Shown: positions 7,749-17,378, numbered from the stretch's first letter. The stretch is DNA of 44,160 bases from Nocardioides sp. (GCA_030698375.1 JAUYLL010000071.1:1-44160); one strand, 5' to 3'. Numbers and translations are program-made. The notes: a model not told the origin generated them from the letters alone.

Positions 7749-10700
7749 GCCGGCGCATCGACGACCCCGAGACCCTGCGGACGCTGACCGGGGCCGACTT
7801 CACCTTCTCCGATCAGCAGTTCGCCGCCATCTCGGCGCCATTGGCGCCGGGCGTCGTCGTGGCTGGGGCAGGCTCCGGCAAGACCACCGTGATGGCGGCC
7901 CGCGTCGCCTACCTCGTGCTCACCGGCCAGGTCGGGCCCGAGGAGGTGCTGGGGCTGACCTTCACCACCAAGGCCGCCTCCGAGCTGGGCGGCCGGGTCC
8001 GCCAGGTACTGCTCGCCGCCGGGGTCCTGCCCGAGCCGGGCGCCCGGGTCACCGATCCCGACGAACCGGACGCCGAGCCGCTCGAGCCCACGGTGGCGAC
8101 GTACAACGCCTACGCCGCCTCGCTGCTCGTCGACCACGGACTGCGGATCGGCCACGAGCCCGACAGCCGGGTGATGGCCGACGCGTCGCGCTACCAGCTC
8201 GCCGGCCGGGCGATCGCGCGCTACCCCCATCCCGTCCAGCTGCTCACCGACCACCCCGAGACCGCCATCGCCCAGCTGTTGGCCCTCGACGCGGCGATGA
8301 GCGAGCACCAGGTCGAGCCCGACGCGCTGCGCGACTTCGACCACGACCACGTCCGCCGTCTCGAGGAGGCGCTGTCCACCGAGAAGGCGAAGGCCGACCT
8401 CCAGAAGGCGCACTCGGCGGCGCGCCGGCGCCTCGAGCTGCTCGGCCTGGTGGAGGCCTACCGTCGGCTCAAGGCCGACCACGGGCTGATCGACTTCTCC
8501 GACCAGATCGCCCGTGCCGCGCGGCTGGCCGCCGAGCATCCCGAGGTCGGGGCAGGGGAGCGGGGGCGCTTCCGGGTCGTGCTCCTCGACGAGTACCAGG
8601 ACACCTCCGTGGCCCAGGCCCGGATGCTCAGCCGGCTCTTCTCCGGCGCCACCCCCGAGACCGGGCGGGGCCACGCGGTCACTGCGGTCGGCGACCCCAA
8701 CCAGGCGATCTACGGCTGGCGCGGGGCCTCGGTGTCCAACATCCTGCACTTCGGCGAGGACTTCCCCCAGGCCGACGGCCGCACCGATGCCCCGGCGCTG
8801 CCGCTCACGGTCAACCGCCGCTCCGAGCGGCGGATCCTCGCCGTGGCCAACCGCCTGGCGGCACCGCTCTACGAGGCCTACCCGCAGGTGCAGGAGCTGG
8901 AGCCGAAGCCCGAGGCCGGCCCCGGGGAGGTCCGGGTCGCCGTCCACGAGACCTACGACGAGGAGATGGCCTGGTTGCCCGGCCAGGTGCGGGCGGCGTA
9001 CGACGGGATGGCGGCCGCCGGCGAGGAGCCCCGGTGGAACGAGATCGGCGTGCTCACCCGCGACAACAAGACTGCCGCCGACGTCTTCGACCACCTCACC
9101 CGGGCCGAGATCCCGGTCGAGATCGTCGGCCTGCAGGGCCTGCTGCGGCTCCCGGAGGTGGCCGAGGTGGTGGCCACCCTCGAGCTGCTCCACGACGTCA
9201 CCGCCAACGCCGCCCTGCTCACCGTGCTGTCCGGGCCGCGCTGGGCGATCGGGCCGCGTGACCTCGCGCTCCTGGGGGAGCGGGCGACCGAGCTGAGCCT
9301 GCGCCGTCCGCGGGGAGCCGAGGACCGTCCCGACCTGCGCGAGGCGCTGGAGGAGGCGGTCACCGGGGCCGACCCCACCGAGGTGGTGGCGCTGTGCGAC
9401 GCGCTCGACGACCTCGGCGATCAGTCCTACTCGCCCGAGGCGCGGGAGCGGCTGGGCCTGCTGGCCACCGAGCTGCGCCACCTCCGCTCCCACGCCGGCG
9501 AGCCGCTCCTCGACCTGGTCCGGCGGATCGTCGACGTCACCGGCATCGACGTCGAGCTCGCCTCGTCGGTGAGCCCGTCGGCGGTCGCCCGGCGCGACAA
9601 CCTCGACCTCTTCCTGCGGGCGGTGGCCGACTTCCAGGCCGTCGACGGTGACGTCACGCTGCCGGCGCTGCTGGCCTACCTGCAGACCGAGGACGAGATG
9701 GGCACGGGCCTCGACATCGCGACTCCCACCGAGGCCGACTCCGTCAAGCTGCTCACCGTCCACCGCGCCAAGGGGCTGGAGTGGCACGCCGTGTTCTGCG
9801 TCGGCGTGGCCCAGGACCGCTTCCCCAACACGCGCAGCCGGTCGCTGTGGACCAGCAGCCCCGCGGTGCTGCCGACGCCGTTGCGCGGTGACGCCCGCGA
9901 CCTCCCGGGGCTCGGTCAGCTCTCGAAGGCGGGGTGTGAGCAGCTGCGCGTGGACACCCGCGCCCACGACGCGGAGGAGGAGCTGCGCCTGGGGTACGTG
10001 GCCTTCACCCGCGCCGCCCACCTGCTCGTCGTCTCCTCCCACTGCTGGGTCGACAGCCGGCAGAAGCCACTGGGGCCCTCGCCGTACCAGCGGGTGGTGA
10101 AGGAGGCGCTCGAGGAGTGGGGCGAGCAGGGCGAGCCGTGGTGCGAGCGGCCCGACCCCGAGACCCCGAACCCGTTGCGCGGCGAGGTCGAGCCGGTGGC
10201 GTGGCCGGTGCCGACCCACACCCCGGAGGTCGAGCGCCGGCTCGCGGCCGCCGCGCTCGTCCAGGAGGTGCGGGGTCGTCTCGCGGCGGGGGAGGACGTC
10301 GCCGACCCCGAGCTCGACCTGACCGAGCAGTCGGTGGTGGCGACCTGGGACGCCGAGCTGGAGCGGCTGCGCGAGGAGGCGATGCGCGAGCGTGCGCCCG
10401 TCGTCGACGTCCTGCTGCCGCCCGGCCTGTCGGTGACCGCGCTCGCGCGGCTGCGGGCGGCCCCCGACGAGCTGGCCGCGGAGCTGGCCCGGCCGATGCC
10501 GCGCCGCCCCTCGGCCGCGGCCCGCTTCGGCACCCGCTTCCACGCCTGGGTGGAGGCGCGGTTCGGGCAGCAGCACCTCCTCGACCCCGAGGACCTCCCC
10601 GGTCGCGCCGACCTCGGCATCGGTGACGACGCCGACCTCGCGGCCGTCATCGCGGCCTTCGAGGCCGGGCCGTTCGGCGAGCGGGTGCCGGTCGCCGTGG

Positions 10701-10993
10701 AGCACCCGTTCGCGCTCGTGCTCGCGGGTCGGGTGGTGCGTGGGCGGATCGACGCGGTGTACGCCGAGGGCGACGACTTCCTGGTCGTCGACTGGAAGAC
10801 CGGCCGTACCGAGACCGCCGACCCGTTCCAGCTCGCGCTCTACCGGCTGGCCTGGGCGGAGTTCCGGGGCGTGCCGGCCGAGGCGGTGCGCGCGGCGTTC
10901 TGCTACGTACGCTCGGGCCATGTCACCGAGCCCTCGCCACTGGATCTGCCCGACCGCGCCGCGCTCGAGGCGTGGCTGACGGGGAGTGGTTGA
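7745..10993 (+). CDS. adnB: Helicase-nuclease subunit AdnB
   Basis: A 1082-residue partner of AdnA with the same layout: SF1 helicase with GAGSGKTT (about 41-48) and DEYQDTSVAQ (about 281), helicase domain 2 around LLTVHRAKGLEWHAVF, and a C-terminal RecB-type nuclease with the FGTRFHAWVEARFG helix and VVDWKTGR (about 1015). The GTG start overlaps the adnA stop; the frame runs open upstream but only as an antisense-of-frame extension inside adnA. AdnB is described in mycobacteria as the leading motor of the heterodimer. Both subunits here keep motor and nuclease residues, so the complex should be active. Confidence 0.92.
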   Translation: MSRRIDDPETLRTLTGADFTFSDQQFAAISAPLAPGVVVAGAGSGKTTVMAARVAYLVLTGQVGPEEVLGLTFTTKAASELGGRVRQVLLAAGVLPEPGARVTDPDEPDAEPLEPTVATYNAYAASLLVDHGLRIGHEPDSRVMADASRYQLAGRAIARYPHPVQLLTDHPETAIAQLLALDAAMSEHQVEPDALRDFDHDHVRRLEEALSTEKAKADLQKAHSAARRRLELLGLVEAYRRLKADHGLIDFSDQIARAARLAAEHPEVGAGERGRFRVVLLDEYQDTSVAQARMLSRLFSGATPETGRGHAVTAVGDPNQAIYGWRGASVSNILHFGEDFPQADGRTDAPALPLTVNRRSERRILAVANRLAAPLYEAYPQVQELEPKPEAGPGEVRVAVHETYDEEMAWLPGQVRAAYDGMAAAGEEPRWNEIGVLTRDNKTAADVFDHLTRAEIPVEIVGLQGLLRLPEVAEVVATLELLHDVTANAALLTVLSGPRWAIGPRDLALLGERATELSLRRPRGAEDRPDLREALEEAVTGADPTEVVALCDALDDLGDQSYSPEARERLGLLATELRHLRSHAGEPLLDLVRRIVDVTGIDVELASSVSPSAVARRDNLDLFLRAVADFQAVDGDVTLPALLAYLQTEDEMGTGLDIATPTEADSVKLLTVHRAKGLEWHAVFCVGVAQDRFPNTRSRSLWTSSPAVLPTPLRGDARDLPGLGQLSKAGCEQLRVDTRAHDAEEELRLGYVAFTRAAHLLVVSSHCWVDSRQKPLGPSPYQRVVKEALEEWGEQGEPWCERPDPETPNPLRGEVEPVAWPVPTHTPEVERRLAAAALVQEVRGRLAAGEDVADPELDLTEQSVVATWDAELERLREEAMRERAPVVDVLLPPGLSVTALARLRAAPDELAAELARPMPRRPSAAARFGTRFHAWVEARFGQQHLLDPEDLPGRADLGIGDDADLAAVIAAFEAGPFGERVPVAVEHPFALVLAGRVVRGRIDAVYAEGDDFLVVDWKTGRTETADPFQLALYRLAWAEFRGVPAEAVRAAFCYVRSGHVTEPSPLDLPDRAALEAWLTGSG

Positions 10994-10994
10994 G

Positions 10995-11786
10995 ATGTCG
11001 ATCCTCGAGCCCGCCGTCGTCCGGCTGGGGTACGCCGCCGTCAAGGGCACTCGCCACCGCGCGCGCGACGAGGTCGTCCTCGACGACCACGGCCCGGTCG
11101 GGGACCGGGCGTTCTGCCTCGTCGACGTCGAGCGCCGCACGGTGCTGCGCACGGTCACCCATCGCGCGCTGGTCGGGGTCCGGGCCGGCTGGGACGGCTC
11201 CGTCCTCGACCTCGAGCTGCCCGACGGCGAGGCCGTCAGTGGTCCGCCGGTGGCCTCGGGCGAGCGCGTCGTCTGCGACTACTGGGGGCGCAAGGTCGAC
11301 CACGTGCTGACCGACGGACCCCACTCCGCACTGCTGTCCGGCTACCTCGGGCGCGACGTCCGCCTCGCTGCCGCCCCGCGCGGCGGGGTCGTCTACGGCG
11401 CCCCGGTGAGCCTGCTCACCACTGCCTCGCTCCGCGATCTCGAGGAGCGCACCGGACGCCGCGACCTGCTCGCGACCTCGGCGCGCTTCCGGATGACCGT
11501 GGTCGTCGACGCCGGCGAGACGCCGTACGACGAGGAAGGGTGGTTCGGGCGCGAGGTGCGGCTGGGCGACGCCGTGGTGCGGATCGAGGGGCCGGTGCCC
11601 CGGTGCGGGGTGATCGACCTCGATCCCGGGACCGGCGAGAAGGACGGCTCGCTGCTCAAGGCGCTGGCCGGTTACCGCCCCGACACCGGGGGCGAGCCGT
11701 GGTTCGGCGTCGGCGCCGTGGTCACCCGTCCGGGCCTCGTGCGCGGTCCGGCAAACGGCTCGGGGCCGCTGCCCGGGCGCAGGTAG
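10995..11786 (+). CDS. MOSC domain-containing protein
   Basis: A 263-residue protein with an N-terminal beta-barrel segment (residues 1-80, LGYAAVKGTRH...GPVGDRAFCLVD) and a MOSC domain ending in GPVPRCGVIDLDP with the conserved cysteine (about 204). MOSC domains derive from the C-terminal part of molybdenum-cofactor sulfurases and occur in mARC/YcbX-type enzymes that carry molybdenum cofactor and reduce N-hydroxylated substrates. The start ATG at 10,995 follows GGGGAG; a GTG at 10,986 overlapping adnB is possible. It has no separate reductase domain. Its cofactor would depend on moaE and moeZ products in the same window. Confidence 0.85.
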   Translation: MSILEPAVVRLGYAAVKGTRHRARDEVVLDDHGPVGDRAFCLVDVERRTVLRTVTHRALVGVRAGWDGSVLDLELPDGEAVSGPPVASGERVVCDYWGRKVDHVLTDGPHSALLSGYLGRDVRLAAAPRGGVVYGAPVSLLTTASLRDLEERTGRRDLLATSARFRMTVVVDAGETPYDEEGWFGREVRLGDAVVRIEGPVPRCGVIDLDPGTGEKDGSLLKALAGYRPDTGGEPWFGVGAVVTRPGLVRGPANGSGPLPGRR

Positions 11787-11796
11787 CCTCGCGGGC

Positions 11797-13743
11797 GTGA
11801 GCAACGACGCGACCCACGCCCTGCCCGATCTCGAGCCGCTCGTGCTGCCCTCCGGCGACGACCCCGACGGCTGGCACGCCTGGTTGTCCGAGCGGGCCGA
11901 CGACCAGCTCCAGCGGGCCGGGGGCTTCGTCGAGCGGCTCAAGGGCCACGATGCCGGTGACCCGGCGATCCTCGGCACCTGGAACGACGTCGGGGTCGCC
12001 CTGGCCAACGCGTTCGCGGCTGCCTCGCTGCTCGCCCAGGTGCACCCGGAGGCGGCGGTCCGCGAGCGCGCCGAGCAGGCCGAGGTGGCCGCCGACGCCT
12101 TCCGCACCGACCTGATGCTCGACGCCGTGGTCTTCGACCAGCTCTCCTCGCTCGAGCCCGACCACTTCGACGCCGGCGGGCGGCGCGTCCTCGAGCACAG
12201 CCTGCGCGACTTCCGCCGCGCGGGCGTCGACCGCGAGCACGACGTGCGCGAGCAGCTCCGGTCGCTCGCCGAGCGGGCGACCCAGCTGGGCCAGACCTTC
12301 TCGCGCGGCATCCGCGAGGGCCGGCTGACGACGTACGTCGACCCGGCTGCGCTCGAGGGCCTGCCGGAGGACTGGAAGGCCGAGCACCCCGTGCGCGACG
12401 ACGGCACGGTCGCGGTGACCACGGACTACCCCGACACCTACCCGTTCCTGACCTTCTCCCGCGACGCCGAGGCCCGGCGTGCGGTGGCCACGAGCTTCCG
12501 CAACATCGCCTGGCCTGACAACGACCCGGTGCTCGGCGAGCTGCTGCGGGTGCGGGCCGAGCGGGCCCGCGTGCTGGGGTACGCCGGCTGGGCCGACTAC
12601 GACGCCGAGGTCAAGATGATCGGCAGCGCCGCCGCGATTGCGGAGTTCATCGACAAGGTGGCCGCTGACGCCGAGGAGTCCGGGCGTCGCGACCTCGCGG
12701 TGGTGCTCGAGCGAGCCCGTGCCGACCGCCCCGACCTCGAGGCGATCGACAACGCTGACCTGCGGTTCTACGAGGAGACGGTGCGCCGCGAGCAGCTCGA
12801 CGTGGACGCCCAGGAGGTCCGGGCGTACTTCGAGTTCGCCAAGGTCCGCCAGGGCCTGCTCGACGTCACCGGCCGGCTCTTCGGCCTCACCTACGAGCCC
12901 GTCGCCGACGCGGCGGTGTGGCACCCCGACGTGACGGCGTACGACGTGTCGCTCGACGGCGACCAGCTCGGCCGGATCTACCTCGACCTGCACCCGCGCG
13001 ACGGCAAGTACAACCACGCCGCCCAGTTCGACCTGGTCCCCGGGGTGCTGGGGGAGCAGCTGCCCGAGGGCGTGCTCGTCTGCAACTTCCCGCGCGGGCT
13101 GATGGAGCACGGCGACGTCGTCACGCTCTTCCACGAGTTCGGCCACCTGATGCACCACGTGCTCGCTGGCCGCCACCACTGGGTGCGGTTCTCGGGCGTC
13201 GCCACCGAGTGGGACTTTGTCGAAGCACCCAGCCAGATGCTCGAGGAGTGGGCCTGGGACGCAGGCGTCCTGCGCTCCTTCGCCAGCAACGTCGAGGGCG
13301 AGCCGATCCCCACCGAGCTGGTCGAGAAGATGCGGGCGGCCGAGGAGTTCGGCAAGGGCTACCTCGCCCGCACCCAGATGTTCTACGCCGCGGCGTCCTA
13401 CCGGTTGCACGAGGAGCAGCCGAACGACATCAGCGCCCGGGTGGAGGAGCTCGGCGAGCAGTACAACCTGGTGCGCGCCATCCCGGACACGCACTTCCAC
13501 ACCTCGTTCGGTCACCTCGAGGGCTACGCGTCGGGCTACTACACCTACATGTGGTCGCTGGTGATCGCGAAGGACCTGTTCTCCGCCTTCGACCCCGACG
13601 ACCTGCTCGCGCCCGACGTGGCCCAGCGCTACCGCGACACCGTCCTCGCGGCCGGCGGCAGCCGTGACGCCGCCGATCTCGTCGAGGACTTCCTCGGGAG
13701 GCCCTACACCTTCGAGGCCTTCCGGGCGTGGCTGGAGCGCTGA
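11797..13743 (+). CDS. M3 family zinc oligopeptidase
   Basis: A 648-residue cytosolic peptidase of the thimet-oligopeptidase family. The zinc motif HEFGH is at residues 446-450 within VVTLFHEFGHLMHHVL, and the third ligand lies in the following EAPSQMLEEW segment. Such enzymes degrade short peptides. No signal peptide is present. The GTG start is 7 nt after TAGCCT (11,784-11,789), a leaderless start; the TAG of that box is also the stop codon of the MOSC gene, so the promoter is embedded in the end of its neighbour. nudC follows after 4 nt and is probably co-transcribed. Confidence 0.93.
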   Translation: MSNDATHALPDLEPLVLPSGDDPDGWHAWLSERADDQLQRAGGFVERLKGHDAGDPAILGTWNDVGVALANAFAAASLLAQVHPEAAVRERAEQAEVAADAFRTDLMLDAVVFDQLSSLEPDHFDAGGRRVLEHSLRDFRRAGVDREHDVREQLRSLAERATQLGQTFSRGIREGRLTTYVDPAALEGLPEDWKAEHPVRDDGTVAVTTDYPDTYPFLTFSRDAEARRAVATSFRNIAWPDNDPVLGELLRVRAERARVLGYAGWADYDAEVKMIGSAAAIAEFIDKVAADAEESGRRDLAVVLERARADRPDLEAIDNADLRFYEETVRREQLDVDAQEVRAYFEFAKVRQGLLDVTGRLFGLTYEPVADAAVWHPDVTAYDVSLDGDQLGRIYLDLHPRDGKYNHAAQFDLVPGVLGEQLPEGVLVCNFPRGLMEHGDVVTLFHEFGHLMHHVLAGRHHWVRFSGVATEWDFVEAPSQMLEEWAWDAGVLRSFASNVEGEPIPTELVEKMRAAEEFGKGYLARTQMFYAAASYRLHEEQPNDISARVEELGEQYNLVRAIPDTHFHTSFGHLEGYASGYYTYMWSLVIAKDLFSAFDPDDLLAPDVAQRYRDTVLAAGGSRDAADLVEDFLGRPYTFEAFRAWLER

Positions 13744-13747
13744 GGTC

Positions 13748-14632
13748 GTGAGCCCGCACCAGCAGATCGCGCTGTCCGTGCGCGCCCACGAGCGCATCGC
13801 GGGCCGGCGTACCGACGAGGCCTGGACCGCTGAGATGTGGGCCGACCCGCGCACCCGGGTGCTGGTGCTCGCCGGCACGTCGATGGCGCCGGAGCACTCG
13901 CGGCGGTGGTGCGCCCCGGGCGAGGCGCCGGAGGGCGCGCGGCTGCTGCTCGGTGAGCAGGACGGCATCGTGCACTTCGCGGTCGTCGCCGAGGAGGCCG
14001 CCGCCGACGATGACTGGGTCTTCCTCCGGGTGCTTGTGCAGGACCTCGAGGAGGCCGAGGCGGACCTGTTGATCCATGCCGTCGCCCTCGCGGAGTGGCA
14101 CCGTGCCCACCGGTTCTGCGGCCGCTGCGGGGGTGTGTTCACCGCGACCGCCGGCGGCCACGTGCTCACCTGCGGCTCCTGTGGGCGCGACCAGTTCCCG
14201 CGCACCGACCCGGCCGTGATCATGCTCGTCACCGACGGGCCCGAGGCGGAGCGCGCCCTGCTCGGTCGCCATCCCCAGTGGCCCGAGGGGCGCTTCTCGA
14301 CCCTGGCCGGGTTCGTGGAGCCGGGGGAGTCGATGGAGGACGCGGTGCGCCGCGAGGTCGCCGAGGAGGTGGGGGTGACCATCGGGCCGGTGACCTACTT
14401 CGGCAATCAGCCGTGGCCGTTCCCCGCCAGCCTGATGATCGGCTTCGTCGCCGAGGCCACCAGCGTCGAGGTCGACGTCGACGGCGAGGAGATCGAGGCC
14501 GCCCGCTGGTTCACCCGCGAGGAGATGAAGGCCGAGGCCGAGGCCGGCACGCTCGTCCTGCCCGGCGGGATCTCGATCTCGCGCTCGCTGATCGAGGACT
14601 GGTACGGCGGCCCGCTCCCGGGTCGCTGGTGA
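13748..14632 (+). CDS. nudC: NAD(+)/NADH pyrophosphatase NudC
   Basis: A 294-residue NUDIX enzyme that cleaves NAD(H) to NMN(H) and AMP and, in some bacteria, removes NAD caps from RNA. A zinc ribbon has cysteines at 124, 127, 142 and 145 (FCGRCGG...LTCGSCG), followed by PRTDPAVIML. The NUDIX box is GFVEPGESMEDAVRREVAEE. The NADH-specific motif SQPWPFPxS appears as NQPWPFPAS, with Asn for the first Ser. GTG at 13,748 was chosen because it directly follows the M3 peptidase stop. Rv3199c is the M. tuberculosis counterpart from memory. It converges with the mycoredoxin gene. Confidence 0.93.
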   Translation: MSPHQQIALSVRAHERIAGRRTDEAWTAEMWADPRTRVLVLAGTSMAPEHSRRWCAPGEAPEGARLLLGEQDGIVHFAVVAEEAAADDDWVFLRVLVQDLEEAEADLLIHAVALAEWHRAHRFCGRCGGVFTATAGGHVLTCGSCGRDQFPRTDPAVIMLVTDGPEAERALLGRHPQWPEGRFSTLAGFVEPGESMEDAVRREVAEEVGVTIGPVTYFGNQPWPFPASLMIGFVAEATSVEVDVDGEEIEAARWFTREEMKAEAEAGTLVLPGGISISRSLIEDWYGGPLPGRW

Positions 14633-14644
14633 GCTTTCGAGGGG

Positions 14645-14887
14645 TCAGCTGAGCGCGGCGATCTTCTTCTGCACCTGCTTGAGCGAGGGGTTGGTCTGCG
14701 CCGACCCGTCGGCGTACACCAGGGTCGGGACGGTCTGGTTGCCGTTGTTGACCTTCTCCACGATGGCGGCGGCCTCGGGCTGCTGCTCGATGTCGACCAC
14801 CTTGTAGGCGATGCCGGCGCGGTCCATCTGCGACCTCAGCCGGTGGCAGTAGCCGCACCAAGGGGTCGAGTACATCGTCACGGTCAC
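14645..14887 (-). CDS. mrx1: Mycoredoxin-like glutaredoxin
   Basis: An 80-residue thioredoxin-fold protein with redox motif CGYC (residues 11-14), the cis-proline segment QTVPTLVY, and the family ending DGSAQTNPSL. It resembles mycoredoxin-1 (Rv3198A), which uses mycothiol to reduce mixed disulfides on proteins. The GTG at 14,887 has AGGAGA 7 nt upstream and leaves the compact domain intact; a longer frame to 14,956 adds only unconserved residues. It is divergent from uvrD2, with 86 nt between, the same pairing as in mycobacteria. Confidence 0.88.
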   Translation of the reverse strand: MTVTMYSTPWCGYCHRLRSQMDRAGIAYKVVDIEQQPEAAAIVEKVNNGNQTVPTLVYADGSAQTNPSLKQVQKKIAALS

Positions 14888-14973
14888 GAAAGTGTCTCCT
14901 GCTCGCTCTAGGCTCGGGGCTCGACCACCACGGTACGACCCCACACACGGCCTCACGTACGACCGACGAGGAG

Positions 14974-17097
14974 ATGTTCCCCCTGCACGCCCACCCGGAA
15001 CCCGACGCCCTGCTCGACGGACTCGACCCGGAGCAGCGCTCCGTGGCCGTGACCCTGCGCGGGCCGGTGCGGGTGCTGGCCGGAGCCGGCACGGGCAAGA
15101 CCCGGGCGATCACCCACCGGATCGCCCACGGCGTCGCCAGCGGTGTCTACGTCCCCAGCGAGGTCCTCGCGGTCACCTTCACCACCCGCGCCGCCGGCGA
15201 GATGCGCACCCGGCTGCGCGCCCTCGGCGCCGGGGGCGTCCAGGCGCGCACGTTCCACTCCGCCGCGTTGCGCCAGCTGCGCTACTTCTGGCCCCACGTG
15301 TACGGCGGGGAGCCGCCGCAGCTGACCGAGTCCAAGCTGGCGATGATGGCCCAGGCCGCGCGCGCCAACCGGGTCCAGGTCGACCAGGCGACGCTGCGCG
15401 ACCTCGCCTCGGAGGTCGAGTGGTCCAAGGTCAGCAACGTCCGCCCCGACGACTACGAGAAGGCCGCGGAGGCGCGGGGGCGTGAGGTGACCGGCATCTC
15501 GCCCGCGCTGGTCTCGCGGGTCTTCGCCGCCTACGAGGAGGTCAAGCGCGGCCAGGGCCGGATGGATATGGAGGACGTCCTCCTCGTCGCCGCGGCGCTG
15601 CTCGAGGACGAGCGGGTCGGCGCGCAGGTGAGGCGTCAGTACAAGTGGTTCGTCGTCGACGAGTTCCAGGACGTCAGCCCGATCCAGTGGGCGCTGCTCG
15701 AGCTCTGGCTCGGCGGGCGTGACGAGTTGTGCGTCGTCGGTGACCCGGCCCAGACGATCTACTCCTTCGCCGGGGCGCGGGCCGACTACCTGCGGGACTT
15801 CCCGTCCCGCTTCCGCGAGACCACGACGCTGTCGCTGGTGCGCAACTACCGCTCGACGCCCGAGGTGGTCGCGGCCGCGAACGCCGTCCTCGGCACCGGA
15901 GCCGACCGCGGGGGAGCCGTCGAGCTGCGGGCCCAGCGGCCCTCGGGCGAGGCGGTCACCTACACCGAGCACTCCGACGAGGTGGCCGAGGCCGAGGCGG
16001 TGGCCGCGGAGATCCTCGCGCTGCACCGTGCCGGCACCCCCCTGCGCGAGGTCGCGATCCTGTTCCGCATCAACGCGCAGTCCGAGGCCTTCGAGGAGGC
16101 GCTCGCCGCGCGTGGGCTGGCCTACGTCGTGCGCGGCGCGGCCCGGTTCTTCGAGCGCGCCGAGGTGCGCAAGGCGGTCACCCTGCTGCGCGGTCGCGCC
16201 CGCGGTGGCGAGCCGGTCGCGCCGGCCGACCTGGTCGCCGAGGTCAAGGCCGTGCTCGCCGGAATGGAGTGGACCGAGGAGGCGCCCGCGGGGCGCGGCA
16301 CCCGCCGCGACCGCTGGGAGTCGCTGCAGGCGCTGGTCACCCAGGCAGAGGAGTGGGCGGTCTCCCCGTTGCTGGCCGTGGGTGGTCCGGGCGGGGGAGC
16401 GGACGGCGAGGTCCCGAGTGCGCTGAACTCCTTCGTCGACGAGCTCGACCGGCGGGCCTCCGAGCAGCACGCCCCGGTCGCCGAGGGCGTCACCCTGGCC
16501 ACCCTCCACGCCGCCAAGGGCCTGGAGTGGGACGCGGTGTTCCTCTGCGGCATGCAGGAGGGCTCGATGCCGATCGTCTACGCCGAGGGTCCGGAGGCGA
16601 TCGCCGAGGAGCGCCGCCTGCTGTACGTCGGGATGACCCGCGCGCGCCTGCGGCTGGGGGTGTCCTGGTCGCAGTCCCGCTCCCCGGGTGGCCGCGCCAC
16701 CCGGAAGCCCTCGCGGTTCCTGGCCGAGGTCCGCCCCGAGGTCGCCTCCGACCGCGCGGGCGGCCCCCGCAAGCGCAAGGGCATCGCCACCTGCCGCAGC
16801 TGCGGCGCCCCGCTGTCGACCACTGCGGAGCGCAAGGTGGGCCGCTGCGAGGACTGTCCGGCGACCTACGACGAGGAGCTGTTCGAGCGGTTGCGGGTCT
16901 GGCGCCTGGAGCGTGCGGGCGTCGACAAGGTGCCGGCGTACGTCGTGTTCACCGACCTCACCCTGCAGGCGATTGCCGAGCACCGGCCCACCGACGTACG
17001 CGGTCTGCTGAAGATCAACGGGGTCGGCCGGAGCAAGGTCGACAAGTACGCCGACGAGGTCCTCGAGATACTCGATCGTGAAAGACCCAAAAAATAG
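14974..17097 (+). CDS. uvrD2: ATP-dependent DNA helicase UvrD2
   Basis: A 707-residue SF1A 3'-5' helicase. Walker A is GAGTGKT (37-43), Walker B is VVDEFQDVSP, and motif V/VI sequences appear in LATLHAAKGLEWDAV and YVGMTRARLRL. A tetracysteine zinc module begins at about 607 (CRSCGAP...CEDC), followed by an HRDC domain (about 645-705, LLKINGVGRSKVDKYADEVL); both are the hallmarks that separate UvrD2 from UvrD1. The ATG lies immediately after GAGGAG, so the exact start is less sure. The final codons and stop overlap the A/T-rich element of the whiB7 promoter. Confidence 0.93.
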   Translation: MFPLHAHPEPDALLDGLDPEQRSVAVTLRGPVRVLAGAGTGKTRAITHRIAHGVASGVYVPSEVLAVTFTTRAAGEMRTRLRALGAGGVQARTFHSAALRQLRYFWPHVYGGEPPQLTESKLAMMAQAARANRVQVDQATLRDLASEVEWSKVSNVRPDDYEKAAEARGREVTGISPALVSRVFAAYEEVKRGQGRMDMEDVLLVAAALLEDERVGAQVRRQYKWFVVDEFQDVSPIQWALLELWLGGRDELCVVGDPAQTIYSFAGARADYLRDFPSRFRETTTLSLVRNYRSTPEVVAAANAVLGTGADRGGAVELRAQRPSGEAVTYTEHSDEVAEAEAVAAEILALHRAGTPLREVAILFRINAQSEAFEEALAARGLAYVVRGAARFFERAEVRKAVTLLRGRARGGEPVAPADLVAEVKAVLAGMEWTEEAPAGRGTRRDRWESLQALVTQAEEWAVSPLLAVGGPGGGADGEVPSALNSFVDELDRRASEQHAPVAEGVTLATLHAAKGLEWDAVFLCGMQEGSMPIVYAEGPEAIAEERRLLYVGMTRARLRLGVSWSQSRSPGGRATRKPSRFLAEVRPEVASDRAGGPRKRKGIATCRSCGAPLSTTAERKVGRCEDCPATYDEELFERLRVWRLERAGVDKVPAYVVFTDLTLQAIAEHRPTDVRGLLKINGVGRSKVDKYADEVLEILDRERPKK

Positions 17098-17128
17098 ATT
17101 GGCACTTACCGGGGGCAGGGGTTACTTT
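17089..17128 (+). promoter_or_regulatory. whiB7 promoter with A/T-rich upstream element
   Basis: An A/T tract, AAAAAATAGA (17,089-17,098), sits immediately upstream of a -35-like TTGGCA (17,099-17,104); TACTTT (17,123-17,128) follows after 18 nt as the -10. An A/T run next to the -35 is the known signature of promoters activated by WhiB7 with SigA, the AT-hook reading the minor groove. The element overlaps the uvrD2 stop codon. Autoactivation of whiB7 is therefore expected. Confidence 0.7.
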
Positions 17129-17201
17129 TTCCCTCGACCCGAGAAGCAGCGCACACGGTCCTGGCACGACCGGCGCCCGACGATGTGAAGGAGGTGCGGA
17201 G

Positions 17202-17378
17202 ATGTTCACCAAGACCCAGTGGTCCACCGGCATGAAGCCGGCATTCGGCATGTCCGCGCCCACGTGCGTCCAGGGCTCTGTCGGCGGCTTCGCCGCGACC
17301 GGCCGCGTGCGCCACATCGATGCTCTCGCCACGGGAGCGACCCCGGGTACCCCTGCGTGGAGCCCGCCTGACTGGTGA
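17202..17378 (+). CDS. 58-codon upstream ORF in the whiB7 leader
   Basis: ATG at 17,202 preceded by the strong ribosome-binding site AAGGAGGT (17,188-17,195); 58 codons to TGA at 17,376. The peptide starts MFTKTQWSTGMKPAFGM and ends in a Trp/Pro-rich stretch, ATPGTPAWSPPDW. It resembles no protein family I know. Its position in the leader and its overlap with a hairpin at the stop codon fit a sensor ORF whose slow or stalled translation changes RNA folding downstream, as described for whiB7 leaders in mycobacteria. Confidence 0.7.
   Translation: MFTKTQWSTGMKPAFGMSAPTCVQGSVGGFAATGRVRHIDALATGATPGTPAWSPPDW

Noticed and set aside
7457-11158. A 1233-codon minus-strand frame opposite adnB
   Set aside because: It is the same GC-bias shadow effect; adnB on the plus strand has Walker and nuclease motifs.
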